DNA of 46,873 bases from contig DIEX01000008.1 in the NCBI GenBank assembly GCA_002418835.1, forward strand, positions 1 to 46,873. Direction: 5' to 3'. This document shows, one piece after another, positions 8,048 to 15,975 of the stretch. Each line of letters begins with the position of its first letter. Positions within the stretch are counted from its first letter, which is position 1. A model generated the notes under the pieces. That model did not search any database, had not been told where the DNA came from, and worked only from the letters and a program-made list of their open reading frames with translations. The position numbers were made by a program, and so were the translations under genes. This stretch comes from Spirochaetia bacterium UBA5763 (GTDB taxonomy: Bacteria; Spirochaetota; UBA4802; UBA5550).

Positions 8048-9568
8048 ATGAAAAAAACTTTTCCTGCTTTACTTGCTCTCTTTCTATGTACGGTTCAAGC
8101 TTATCCTGTTGAATCACCCGGGATTTCTTTTTTAAAAACACCTCACTTTGCAATAAAATACAATGAGAATATAACACCTTATGCCTCCGCTATCGCAGAG
8201 CGCGCTGAAGCTCACTACAGAAACATAGAATCATTTTTAAGTTATTCTTTGGATGAAGAAACAAAAATAATAATTTCCGACGGCAGCAGCTTATCCGCGT
8301 TACGGGAATATAATTCGATAAAGTTATCTCCTTCTTCAAAATTTCATGATGTTGATACTGTATTATACAGTCAGATTTTTAACCGTTTTCTCGATAGTAT
8401 AGTCAGTCAGGCTTCAGGGGTCTTTAAGTTTAAATCAGTTAATGATATTTCTGCAGAGATGCTTTGCAGCTATTCCGTCACGGGTTTTAATATAAATAAT
8501 GAACTTATACTAAAGGATAATTTTTTTAACAGCGGAAATAATAAAATAAATATTATTGATTTAGACAATTTTAATGGAGACACCGGTAAAGCTGTGTATG
8601 CGGGATTTTTTTATTTTATTGAATCTACATACGGCAGAAAAGTTATGCTCAGGGCTTTGAAAGATGCATCTTATTACGGGAGTTTTTTAAGTTCATTGAA
8701 ATCCGTAACAGGTAAATCCACGGAGGAATTAAATACTGAGTTTAAAACTTTACTATCCGGGAAGTTTTCAGAAACTGCTCCCGGAATTGATAAAACAGGG
8801 TTTTCTGATTTTTCAATTAATGGTTATGTGAGTGATTTTTTTATCAACAATGACAGGCTGACTGTTTTAGCTGATAATGGCGTTGTGCGCAGTATTATAA
8901 TAATCGATTTAAAGACAGGTAAACCGGTATTAAAAACGGAACTACCCGGGAGTTCAAATTTTAAAAGCATCTGTCCGGTTAATGATAATAAACTTGCAGC
9001 TGCGGGATATAACAGAGACGGATCATCTCTCTTTATTTATAATACAGATTCGCTATCTATGATGAGAGAAATAAGATTACCTGGAGTTTATATTAACAGC
9101 ATAAATAATTCAGAGAAAGAGGGCGTTTTACTATTGAATTCTGTCTACGGCACTGCAAAAGAGATAATAGAAGCTGATTACAGTTCCGGTGTTCTAAATA
9201 AAAAAAATGGTGCCCATATAACCGGAAGTTCTGATATAATCTTTCATAGTGAATCAGTTTATTATACGGCTAAAAGAGATTTGTATGAACTGGTTGAATA
9301 CAATGTAAGTACCGGTGAGGAGCGGTCTGTATTAAAGCTGAAGGATGAAATAGCCTCTTTAAGTCTCTCCGGTGACAGTATTGTTATCGGAGCCAATAAC
9401 TCCTCCGGCGGATATGTTTCACTATATAATTGTGAAAACAGCAGCCTGAAACAGATTATATCCGGCTGCCCTCTGCTGTATAAAGCTTTTGCTTCAGATA
9501 AAAATATTTACATGCTTGCCTATTATAATGGAAGCAGAAGAATTATTGTTAAAGAACTGCCGCAGTGA
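8048..9568 (+). CDS. Exported peptidase-MA-like protein with a propeller-like C-terminus
   Basis: The 506-residue product begins with a signal peptide (about residues 1-20, cleavage after VQA), so it is exported. Residues about 28-75 (FLKTPHFAIKYNENITPYAS and what follows) match the opening of peptidase-MA-like domains. FIESTYGRKVMLRALKD and TGKSTEELNTEFKTLL near residues 190-235 match the family's end. The HExxH zinc motif expected between them is not present, so proteolytic activity is doubtful. The rest (about 250-506) consists of repeated short strands such as NDRLTVLADNGVVRSIIII, reminiscent of a beta-propeller. Only 15 bases separate it from the YrdC-like gene. Confidence 0.65.
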   Translation: MKKTFPALLALFLCTVQAYPVESPGISFLKTPHFAIKYNENITPYASAIAERAEAHYRNIESFLSYSLDEETKIIISDGSSLSALREYNSIKLSPSSKFHDVDTVLYSQIFNRFLDSIVSQASGVFKFKSVNDISAEMLCSYSVTGFNINNELILKDNFFNSGNNKINIIDLDNFNGDTGKAVYAGFFYFIESTYGRKVMLRALKDASYYGSFLSSLKSVTGKSTEELNTEFKTLLSGKFSETAPGIDKTGFSDFSINGYVSDFFINNDRLTVLADNGVVRSIIIIDLKTGKPVLKTELPGSSNFKSICPVNDNKLAAAGYNRDGSSLFIYNTDSLSMMREIRLPGVYINSINNSEKEGVLLLNSVYGTAKEIIEADYSSGVLNKKNGAHITGSSDIIFHSESVYYTAKRDLYELVEYNVSTGEERSVLKLKDEIASLSLSGDSIVIGANNSSGGYVSLYNCENSSLKQIISGCPLLYKAFASDKNIYMLAYYNGSRRIIVKELPQ

Positions 9569-9696
9569 TTATTTTTTAATATAACCCTCTTAATTTATAC
9601 AAATCAGAAATATTATTGCCGATTCCTTTATTAACTTGACTCATAATCGGGTTATTATAAGTATAAAAAATATTCAGGAAATCCGGCGGCAATAAA

Positions 9697-10290
9697 ATGA
9701 CCAGAACTGCAACTATTGAAAGGAAGACTTCTGAAACTGATATCAGCATCAGGCTTGTACTTGATTCTAACGAACCTTCAATAATTAATTCAGGAGTTTC
9801 ATTTTTTGATCATATGCTGAATTCAATGTCAAGGCATGGACAATTCCATTTAAACATAACGTGTAAAGGGGATGTGCATATTGATGATCATCATTCGGTT
9901 GAAGATATCGGTATCTGTCTTGGTAAAACATTTAAGGAAGCTCTTGGAGATAAAGCTGGTATTAAAAGATTCGGAAATTCTATTATACCGATGGATGAGG
10001 CTCTTACTATGGTTGCCATTGATATATCCGGCAGATCTTTTTTTAAATACTCAGGCACAGAGCTTAAGGGATCTGTTAAAACTTATAGTGAAGAACTTAC
10101 ACTGGAATTTCTCAGGGCCTTTTCTGATAATGCCGGTATAAATCTTCATGTCGTACAGAAATACGGCGATAACAGACACCATATTCACGAATCAATTTTC
10201 AAGGCACTTGGTGTAGCTCTGAAAAGCGCCTGTTCAATAGATCCTTCGATAAAAGGGGTGGTGCCGTCAACCAAGGGTACCATTGAATGA
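9697..10290 (+). CDS. hisB: Imidazoleglycerol-phosphate dehydratase
   Basis: This 197-residue monofunctional HisB catalyses dehydration of imidazoleglycerol phosphate in histidine biosynthesis. It shows the paired metal-binding motifs FFDHML (near 28) and DDHHSVEDIGI (near 62), then DISGR and DNRHHIHESIFKALG near 160, as expected of the Mn-dependent enzyme. The length matches bacterial stand-alone HisB, with no fused phosphatase domain. A GG-rich site (CCGGCGGC) precedes the ATG. The stop overlaps the hisH start as ATGA, so the two genes are translationally coupled. Confidence 0.97.
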   Translation: MTRTATIERKTSETDISIRLVLDSNEPSIINSGVSFFDHMLNSMSRHGQFHLNITCKGDVHIDDHHSVEDIGICLGKTFKEALGDKAGIKRFGNSIIPMDEALTMVAIDISGRSFFKYSGTELKGSVKTYSEELTLEFLRAFSDNAGINLHVVQKYGDNRHHIHESIFKALGVALKSACSIDPSIKGVVPSTKGTIE

Positions 10291-10904
10291 TTACAGTTGT
10301 TGATTACGGAATGGGGAATCTCCGGTCTGTTGTAAAAGCGGTTGAGCTTTATACAGACAGGGTAAGGATAAGCGATTCCCCGGATGCTATATATGAATCA
10401 GAAGGGATTATTCTCCCAGGTGACGGGGCTTTTGCAATGGCGATGGATAACCTTGACAGACTTGGTCTTATAAAACCTCTTAAAGAACATATAAAGAAAG
10501 ATGGTTTTTTTCTTGGTATATGTTTAGGCTTTCAGCTTCTGTTTACAGACAGTGAAGAGTTTGGCCATACTGAGGGCCTGGATATTATCCCCGGTAAAGT
10601 GATCAGGTTTAAAAGCGATACACTTAAAATACCTCACATGGGGTGGAACCAGGTGAAGATTACAGGTGAATCACGTTTTTTGGAAGGGATACCTGATTTG
10701 AGCTGGTTTTATTTTATTCATTCATTTCACCCGGAAATTCATGAAAAAGAGTGGCAGTTAGGTGCAGCCGAATATGGTGTTGAATTCCCCTGTATAGTGG
10801 GTAAGGGTAATATGATTGCTACACAGTTCCATCCGGAAAAAAGCCATAAGACAGGGCTGAAGATTCTCGAAAATTTTGTGAAAAATATTATTGATTTAAA
10901 TTAA
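10287..10904 (+). CDS. hisH: Imidazole glycerol phosphate synthase, glutamine amidotransferase subunit
   Basis: HisH (205 residues) supplies ammonia from glutamine to HisF for imidazole-glycerol-phosphate synthesis. It is a class I amidotransferase: the oxyanion strand ILPGDGAF, the nucleophile elbow GICLGFQLLF with Cys79, and the His/Glu pair in ATQFHPEKSHKTG near the C-terminus are all present. HSFHP near residue 146 is also typical. It overlaps hisB by 4 bases. hisF is not in this window, and hisA lies 21 kb away. Confidence 0.97.
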   Translation: MITVVDYGMGNLRSVVKAVELYTDRVRISDSPDAIYESEGIILPGDGAFAMAMDNLDRLGLIKPLKEHIKKDGFFLGICLGFQLLFTDSEEFGHTEGLDIIPGKVIRFKSDTLKIPHMGWNQVKITGESRFLEGIPDLSWFYFIHSFHPEIHEKEWQLGAAEYGVEFPCIVGKGNMIATQFHPEKSHKTGLKILENFVKNIIDLN

Positions 10905-11000
10905 ATAGTCGTTGTATTAGATATAAATAAGATTAAATTATTAATAAGTAATTTTTCTATGTAATTTAAATATAAGAAAAAATAACATGCGAGGAATTAG

Positions 11001-12056
11001 ATGGATTCCTTTGATAACTACGAGAAGGATATCAAGTTTCCCCCTCTTATAGAACAATATGAGCGTAAGATCTATGATCTAAGGCAATTAATTGAAATCA
11101 GCAAGGGGTTGAATTCAACGCTGGATTATAACATCCTTATCGATTCAATTCTTCTGACCTGTATGGGGCAGCTTCAGCTTATGAACGCCGGGATCTTCCT
11201 TGTAAAGGGTCTTGGCGGAGATAAATTTTCTTTACATAGAAATTATAAAGGATTTGATCTTGACCATTCTGTGGATTATTCCTTTCCCATTGACTCATCC
11301 CTTATCAGATATATAGAGAATGAATACCGTTGTTATACATACAATGAAATTATACAGAAGATAGATGAACGATGTGCTGATATTATAAGCAGGTTGAAAC
11401 CGGATCTGATTGTACCGCTTCAGAGTAAAGGCGAGATTAATGGATTCATTGTCCTGGGGGACAGAATCAACCAGAGTAGTTTTAATGAATCCGAAGTTGA
11501 GTATATAATGAACATCGGCTCGCTTGCCGGAATTGCCATTAATAATGCGCGCTTATACGAGATGGCGACAACGGACATGTTGACAAGGCTTAAAATTCAT
11601 CATTATTTTCAGACGATGCTTGTTGATGAGATAAACCGATCAGTAAAATTTGATCGCCCGCTATCCATGATAATGGCTGACATAGATCATTTTAAACAGT
11701 TTAATGATACCTATGGCCATCTTGCCGGAGATGAAGTTCTCCGGAAAGTATCATATGTAATCCGTGAAAATATCCGGCTCATAGATATGGCGGCCAGATA
11801 TGGGGGGGAGGAGTTTGCTGTTATACTCCCGAGAACTGATATAAACGAAGCTTTAATTGTAGCTGAAAGAATCAGGACAAGCATTGAATCCCTTCAGGTT
11901 GATTTTAATAATAAAACATTAAATGTCACTATCTCTGTGGGAGTAGCTCAGTTTGATTCTCTTATTGATCCGGATAAGCAGAGTCTTATCGAAAGAGCAG
12001 ACCGTGCTCTTTATGTATCGAAAAGTGATGGCAGAAACAGGGTATCGTTTCTTTAA
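11001..12056 (+). CDS. GAF-GGDEF diguanylate cyclase
   Basis: A 351-residue soluble signalling protein. Residues about 30-185 form a GAF sensory domain (LIEISKGLNSTLDYNILI at its start, GSLAGIAINNARLY as its closing helix). Residues about 188-351 form a GGDEF domain with LTRLKIHHYF, DIDHFKQFNDTYGHLAGDEVL and the active-site loop RYGGEEFAVILPR near 268. The signature is GGEEF, which is catalytically competent, and RLID lies five residues before it, matching the RxxD inhibitory site. It is therefore predicted to make c-di-GMP and to be product-inhibited. GAGG at 10991-10994 supports the start. Confidence 0.92.
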   Translation: MDSFDNYEKDIKFPPLIEQYERKIYDLRQLIEISKGLNSTLDYNILIDSILLTCMGQLQLMNAGIFLVKGLGGDKFSLHRNYKGFDLDHSVDYSFPIDSSLIRYIENEYRCYTYNEIIQKIDERCADIISRLKPDLIVPLQSKGEINGFIVLGDRINQSSFNESEVEYIMNIGSLAGIAINNARLYEMATTDMLTRLKIHHYFQTMLVDEINRSVKFDRPLSMIMADIDHFKQFNDTYGHLAGDEVLRKVSYVIRENIRLIDMAARYGGEEFAVILPRTDINEALIVAERIRTSIESLQVDFNNKTLNVTISVGVAQFDSLIDPDKQSLIERADRALYVSKSDGRNRVSFL

Positions 12057-12064
12057 AAGAATAT

Positions 12065-12646
12065 ATGAATTGTATTATTAAGAAAACAGTTTCACTTATA
12101 ACTCTGCTTGTATTTATCTCAAGTGTATATCTCCTCCCTTCGGCAAATGCGATTACCCTTGGTGAGATAAAATCTGATAACGGTGCGGCTCAGGAAGGGA
12201 AGGGAACAAAAGATTCTGAAAAAAAACTTCCTCATGATTCTGAAAAGGGTGTAAAGAGCGGCAAAGATATTCAGTCTCCGGATAAAAAGAGTAGACTGCG
12301 CAAAGATGTGAGCCCCAGACTTGTATGCCTGCTTTCAATCATGCTTCCGGGCGGCGGGCATTTTTATCTGAATAATGATGCTAAAGGTATGTCCTTCTGT
12401 CTTGCTGCCGGAGCCGGATATACTCTTACCGGTTTTTTTATGGTTAAAACAATGCTTGCTGACAGAGGGACCGTTGCCTACAAGAATTATCTGCTTCTTT
12501 CGGGTTTTATTTTTTTTATTACTCTGATAATTCATTTCGTGGGAATAATTGAAGCTTATAGTGATGCGGATGAGATTAATAAAAAGAATTTATTTGAATC
12601 CGGAGTTGATGATCCATATAGTTTCAATGTAGACATCGGGAACTAA
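12065..12646 (+). CDS. Membrane protein with TM2/DUF5683-like C-terminus
   Basis: The 193-residue product has an N-terminal signal sequence or membrane helix (VSLITLLVFISSVYLLPSA). A charged, Lys/Asp-rich linker (about 38-80) follows, then a membrane domain beginning VCLLSIMLPGGGHFYLNND. The PGGGHFYLN segment resembles the PGxGHFY turn of TM2 and DUF5683-type domains, and two further hydrophobic helices follow (GFFMVKTML region and LLLSGFIFFITLIIHFVG). Function is unknown. It starts 8 bases after the cyclase gene and probably shares its transcript. Confidence 0.7.
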   Translation: MNCIIKKTVSLITLLVFISSVYLLPSANAITLGEIKSDNGAAQEGKGTKDSEKKLPHDSEKGVKSGKDIQSPDKKSRLRKDVSPRLVCLLSIMLPGGGHFYLNNDAKGMSFCLAAGAGYTLTGFFMVKTMLADRGTVAYKNYLLLSGFIFFITLIIHFVGIIEAYSDADEINKKNLFESGVDDPYSFNVDIGN

Positions 12647-12678
12647 TTTTATGTCGCATAATTTTTTTTAATATTTTG

Positions 12679-12708
12679 TTGACACAAAGAAAGTTGTTAT
12701 GATATATG
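12679..12708 (+). promoter_or_regulatory. Promoter for tRNA-Ile and probably rplU
   Basis: A consensus TTGACA at 12679-12684 is followed at 16-18 bases by the AT-rich block GATATATG (12701-12708), the likely -10 region. The predicted transcript start is near 12715, 12 bases before the tRNA. Confidence 0.6.
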
Positions 12709-12726
12709 GCTAATGCGATTGAAAAA

Positions 12727-12800
12727 GGGCCCATAGCTCAGTCGGTTAGAGCGGCTGACTCATAATCAGTAGGTCCAAGGTTCGATTCCTTGTGGGCCCA
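12727..12800 (+). tRNA. tRNA-Ile2 (anticodon CAT, lysidine type)
   Basis: A complete 74-base cloverleaf. The acceptor stem GGGCCCA pairs with TGGGCCC, with discriminator A. The D arm is GCTC/GAGC, the anticodon stem GCTGA/TCAGT holds loop CTCATAA (anticodon CAT), and the T arm is CAAGG-TTCGATT-CCTTG. No CCA is encoded. A CAT anticodon could mean Met or Ile2. The acceptor pairs C4-G69 and C5-G68 are those used by TilS to recognise the isoleucine tRNA that receives lysidine, and elongator Met tRNAs usually lack them. I therefore favour Ile2, decoding AUA after modification. Confidence 0.9.
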
Positions 12801-12858
12801 AAAGAGAGGGGATATAAATCCCCTTAAGTTTTATAATAAGTGAAAAAGGATAAATACA

Positions 12859-13170
12859 ATGTACGCGATTGTTGAGATAGCAGGAAAGCAATATAAAGTT
12901 GAAAAAGATGCTGTTATTAATGTTGATAGATTAAAAGGTTCTGAAGGTAGTATAACAATCGAAAAAGTTCTTCTTTATTCAAATTCCGGTGATGTTAGAG
13001 TAGGACAGCCCTATCTGAAAAACGTTCAGGTTAAAGCGGAAGTTCTCGGTGAAATCAAAGGTAAAAAAGTACTCGGTATAAAATTTAAAAGAAGAAAGAA
13101 CTATCAGAGAACAATCGGACACAGGCCTGTTTATTCTCAACTTAAAATAAGCGACGTTGTCGCAAGCTGA
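12859..13170 (+). CDS. rplU: 50S ribosomal protein L21
   Basis: This 103-residue protein is a full-length L21. It starts MYAIVEIAGKQYKVEKD and ends with the conserved basic segment KFKRRKNYQRTIGHRP followed by YSQLKI. L21 binds 23S rRNA on the solvent side of the large subunit. AAAGGA lies about 9 bases before the ATG. It leads the rplU-prp-rpmA cluster and may be co-transcribed with the tRNA just upstream, since no terminator is visible between them. Confidence 0.98.
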   Translation: MYAIVEIAGKQYKVEKDAVINVDRLKGSEGSITIEKVLLYSNSGDVRVGQPYLKNVQVKAEVLGEIKGKKVLGIKFKRRKNYQRTIGHRPVYSQLKISDVVAS

Positions 13171-13173
13171 CAT

Positions 13174-13536
13174 TTGGTTACCGCAAGATTTTCTAATATA
13201 TCATTTGATAATGGAATACATGTAAAATCCGGTGCTGAAATAATTATTATAGAAATTTCAGGACATAGCGGTTACGGACAAAACGGTTTTGATATAGTTT
13301 GTGCAGGGATATCAGCTTTAACCCAGACATTAATTATTTCAATCACAAAGCTTTTAAAAATTAAGCAGAATATCATAAAAAAAGATGGCCTGCTGAAATC
13401 TGAAATTATATTAAAAGAGACTGATACTGAACAGAATTCTAAATTGATGCTGATTTTAGAGACACTTCTAATCGGGTTATTGGAAATAAACAAAGAATAT
13501 CCTGGTTCAGTAAAAATAGATTTTGTCACTGATTAA
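13174..13536 (+). CDS. prp: Ribosomal-processing cysteine protease Prp
   Basis: The 120-residue product matches the Prp (YsxB) family, small cysteine proteases encoded between L21 and L27. The catalytic signature GHSGYGQNGFDIVCAG contains His31 and Cys43, spaced 12 apart as in the S. aureus enzyme (His22 and Cys34). In Firmicutes Prp removes an N-terminal extension from L27. The neighbouring L27 here has no such extension, so its substrate is unclear. The start is TTG at 13174, three bases after the rplU stop, without a clear ribosome binding site, so translation is probably coupled. Confidence 0.85.
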   Translation: MVTARFSNISFDNGIHVKSGAEIIIIEISGHSGYGQNGFDIVCAGISALTQTLIISITKLLKIKQNIIKKDGLLKSEIILKETDTEQNSKLMLILETLLIGLLEINKEYPGSVKIDFVTD

Positions 13537-13547
13537 GGAGAATTGCT

Positions 13548-13805
13548 ATGGCACATAAGAAAGGCGCCGGTTCATCCAGAAACGGGAGAGATTCCAATTC
13601 CAAGAGATTGGGCGTTAAAAAATACGGCGGTGAGTTTGTAACAGGCGGAACAATAATCGTCAGACAGAGAGGAACAAAGATCCATCCAGGTAATAATGTT
13701 GGGAAAGGTGGAGATGATACACTTTTTGCCAAAATGGACGGTGTTGTTACTTTTGAAAGATACGACAAGACAAGAAAGAAAGTATCAATCTATCCTGTCG
13801 CTTAA
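13548..13805 (+). CDS. rpmA: 50S ribosomal protein L27
   Basis: L27 (85 residues) starts MAHKKGAGSSRNGRDSNSKR, whose N-terminal tail reaches the peptidyl-transferase centre, and continues with LGVKKYGGE and the IIVRQRGTKIHPG core. AAGGAG overlaps the prp stop and sits 8 bases before the ATG. Translation therefore begins directly at the mature-type N-terminus rather than at an extended MLxxxLQxFA-type leader. A terminator follows. Confidence 0.98.
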   Translation: MAHKKGAGSSRNGRDSNSKRLGVKKYGGEFVTGGTIIVRQRGTKIHPGNNVGKGGDDTLFAKMDGVVTFERYDKTRKKVSIYPVA

Positions 13806-13838
13806 TTTTTTAAAAAATAGCTTTATATTTTATAGAAC

Positions 13839-13872
13839 ATCGCGTATGTATATCATACGCGATTTGTTTTTT
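13839..13872 (+). terminator. Terminator after rpmA
   Basis: A perfect 10-bp stem ATCGCGTATG / CATACGCGAT with a 5-base loop is followed by TTGTTTTTT. It separates the ribosomal protein cluster from obgE, whose ribosome binding site begins 3 bases later. Confidence 0.85.
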
Positions 13873-13886
13873 ATGGAGATTCTGAA

Positions 13887-14882
13887 GTGTCTAAATTTAC
13901 TGATGTAACTTCTATTCGGATAAAAGCGGGAGACGGCGGACCCGGCTGTGTTTCTTTCCGCAGGGAAAAATATGTACCCAAAGGGGGCCCTGACGGAGGG
14001 GATGGCGGCAAAGGAGGTGACGTATATTTTGTTGCGGACAGGCGATATTATAATCTATCTCACTTTTTTAAGGACAGGCTTTATAAAGCCGGTAATGGCC
14101 AGCATGGAATGGGCGTCAACAAGCATGGTAAAGATGGCGAAGATTTAATAATAAAGGTTCCGCCCGGAACAGTTGTGTATAATGATGAAACCGGTGAAAT
14201 GATCGTCGATCTTATGGATGAAGATATTCCTTTTAAGGTTGCCACAGGTGGTATCGGTGGTATGGGGAATGCTTTTTTTAAAACTTCAACTCACCAGACT
14301 CCGCGATTCGCGCAGGATGGTATGCCGGGTGAGGAGCTTTCTGTTAGTCTTAACCTTAAGCTAATCGCTGATGTAGGTTTTGTAGGTCTGCCTAATGCCG
14401 GGAAGTCTACACTTCTATCTGTTATTACAAATGCAAACCCGAAAATCGGTGATTATCCATTTACTACACTGACACCGAATCTCGGTGTTATTGATTTCGG
14501 AGACGGCACGATTTATAAAATTGCGGATATTCCCGGTATCATCGAAGGCGCACATATGGGGCATGGACTGGGCCTTTCTTTTCTTCAGCACATTGAGCGG
14601 GTCAGATGTATCCTTTATATAATTGATGTTTCCGGTGATGATCTTAAATATACTCATGAACTTCTTAAGAGCGAGCTTGATACTTACAATACTGAACTTG
14701 TTCATAAAAAAAGCCGTGTAGTTTTTACAAAGACAGACCTTGTAAGCCCTGAAGAACTTGAAGAGAAAATAAAGGAATTCGGCGAAGATATAATCCCTGT
14801 ATCGGCTTTATCCGATGAGAATGTAAAATTTCTTATTTCTGAAATCAGAAATTTAATGGAGCAGCAAGGTGAAAAGAAGTGA
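13887..14882 (+). CDS. obgE: GTPase Obg/CgtA
   Basis: Obg (331 residues) is an essential GTPase that assists late 50S assembly and stress signalling. The Gly-rich Obg fold comes first (GDGGPGCVSFRREKYVPKGG, then GGDGGKGGDVYF), followed by the G domain: P-loop GLPNAGKST near 166, the switch I region GDYPFTTLTPNLG, G3 DIPGIIEGAHMGHGLG near 214, and FTKTD as G4. No C-terminal OCT extension is present. The start is GTG with GGAGA 7 bases upstream. The last 14 bases overlap proB. Confidence 0.97.
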   Translation: MSKFTDVTSIRIKAGDGGPGCVSFRREKYVPKGGPDGGDGGKGGDVYFVADRRYYNLSHFFKDRLYKAGNGQHGMGVNKHGKDGEDLIIKVPPGTVVYNDETGEMIVDLMDEDIPFKVATGGIGGMGNAFFKTSTHQTPRFAQDGMPGEELSVSLNLKLIADVGFVGLPNAGKSTLLSVITNANPKIGDYPFTTLTPNLGVIDFGDGTIYKIADIPGIIEGAHMGHGLGLSFLQHIERVRCILYIIDVSGDDLKYTHELLKSELDTYNTELVHKKSRVVFTKTDLVSPEELEEKIKEFGEDIIPVSALSDENVKFLISEIRNLMEQQGEKK

Positions 14883-15975
14883 TCTGGCAAAACAGGTTAA
14901 GAGGATTGTCGTTAAGATAGGATCTTCATCAATTACTGATAATGATAAAATCTGTACTGATAAAATACTTAAATTTGCTTCTGAAATTTCTTCTTTAAAA
15001 AAGTCCGGATATGACGTTATACTGGTAACTTCCGGCGCAATCTCATCAGGAGCCGGCCATCTTAATATAAGCAGAGAGAAGCTTACTATCCCTGAAAAAC
15101 AGGCTTTGGCCGCAGTTGGTCAGACGCTTCTTATGAATGAATACAGGGAGTGCTTCGCGAAACTCGGTTACTCTGTTGGGCAGGTGCTGCTTACTGAAGA
15201 TGATATGCGTCATCGCAGAAGGTTCCTGAACGCAAGAAACGCTATGAATGCTCTCCTTGCAATGAATGTTATTCCTGTTATAAATGAAAATGATACTGTT
15301 GTCGTTTCCGAAATAAAGTTCGGAGATAATGATACTCTATCCGCTCATGTTCTGAACCTGATTGAGGGGGATCTTCTTATTTTACTGAGTGACATTGACG
15401 GTTTCTATAATGACCTCAAAGATCCTGAACCTGTTTATGAAATATATAAAATTACTGAAGATATTAAATCAAGGTCCGGCGGAACTGGTTCATCTCATGG
15501 AACCGGCGGTATGATAACAAAAATTAACGCTGCTGAGATGATTATGAAATTGGGCGGCAAGATGATAATTGCTGACGGCAGGAAACCTGATATTCTCGCT
15601 CAGATTATGAATGGAGAAAGAGTTGGAACATTATTCATTGGTGAAAATATAAAGGTACCGGGTAAAAAAAAATGGATCAGTATGAGGAAACCGAAAGGTT
15701 CTGTTACAATTGATGATGGAGCAGTTAAAGCTCTGGTAAACGGAAAAAAATCTCTACTTGCGTCAGGTATCCTTGATGTCAATGGAAGATTTGACATGGG
15801 TGATATTGTCGAGATTCTTGACATCTCTTCATCCGGCATAGCCAAAGGTATTGTTAATTATAAATCAGAAGAGCTTGCCATAATTAAAGGTAAGAAGACA
15901 AAAGAGATTAAGGATATTCTCGGAAGTGAGTTTTACGATGAAGTTATCAATAGGGATGATATGGTGATACTGTAA
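14869..15975 (+). CDS. proB: Glutamate 5-kinase
   Basis: ProB (368 residues) phosphorylates glutamate as the first step of proline synthesis. The amino-acid kinase domain (about 1-265) has VVKIGSSSI, VTSGAISSGAGHL, NENDTV and the FGDNDTLSAHVLNL loop. A C-terminal PUA domain (about 278-355) begins KGSVTIDDGAVKALVNGKKS. The GTG start overlaps the end of obgE. The usual partner proA is not in this window; the next gene is a methyltransferase. An Obg-ProB neighbourhood is known in several phyla, including spirochaetes. Confidence 0.96.
   Translation: MKRSDLAKQVKRIVVKIGSSSITDNDKICTDKILKFASEISSLKKSGYDVILVTSGAISSGAGHLNISREKLTIPEKQALAAVGQTLLMNEYRECFAKLGYSVGQVLLTEDDMRHRRRFLNARNAMNALLAMNVIPVINENDTVVVSEIKFGDNDTLSAHVLNLIEGDLLILLSDIDGFYNDLKDPEPVYEIYKITEDIKSRSGGTGSSHGTGGMITKINAAEMIMKLGGKMIIADGRKPDILAQIMNGERVGTLFIGENIKVPGKKKWISMRKPKGSVTIDDGAVKALVNGKKSLLASGILDVNGRFDMGDIVEILDISSSGIAKGIVNYKSEELAIIKGKKTKEIKDILGSEFYDEVINRDDMVIL

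Noticed and set aside
9636..9667. Possible hisB promoter (TTGACT with nearby TATAAA/TTATAA)
   Set aside because: The -10 candidates lie 13 or 20 bases from TTGACT, outside the normal 16-18, and the one at 17 bases (AAGTAT) is poor.
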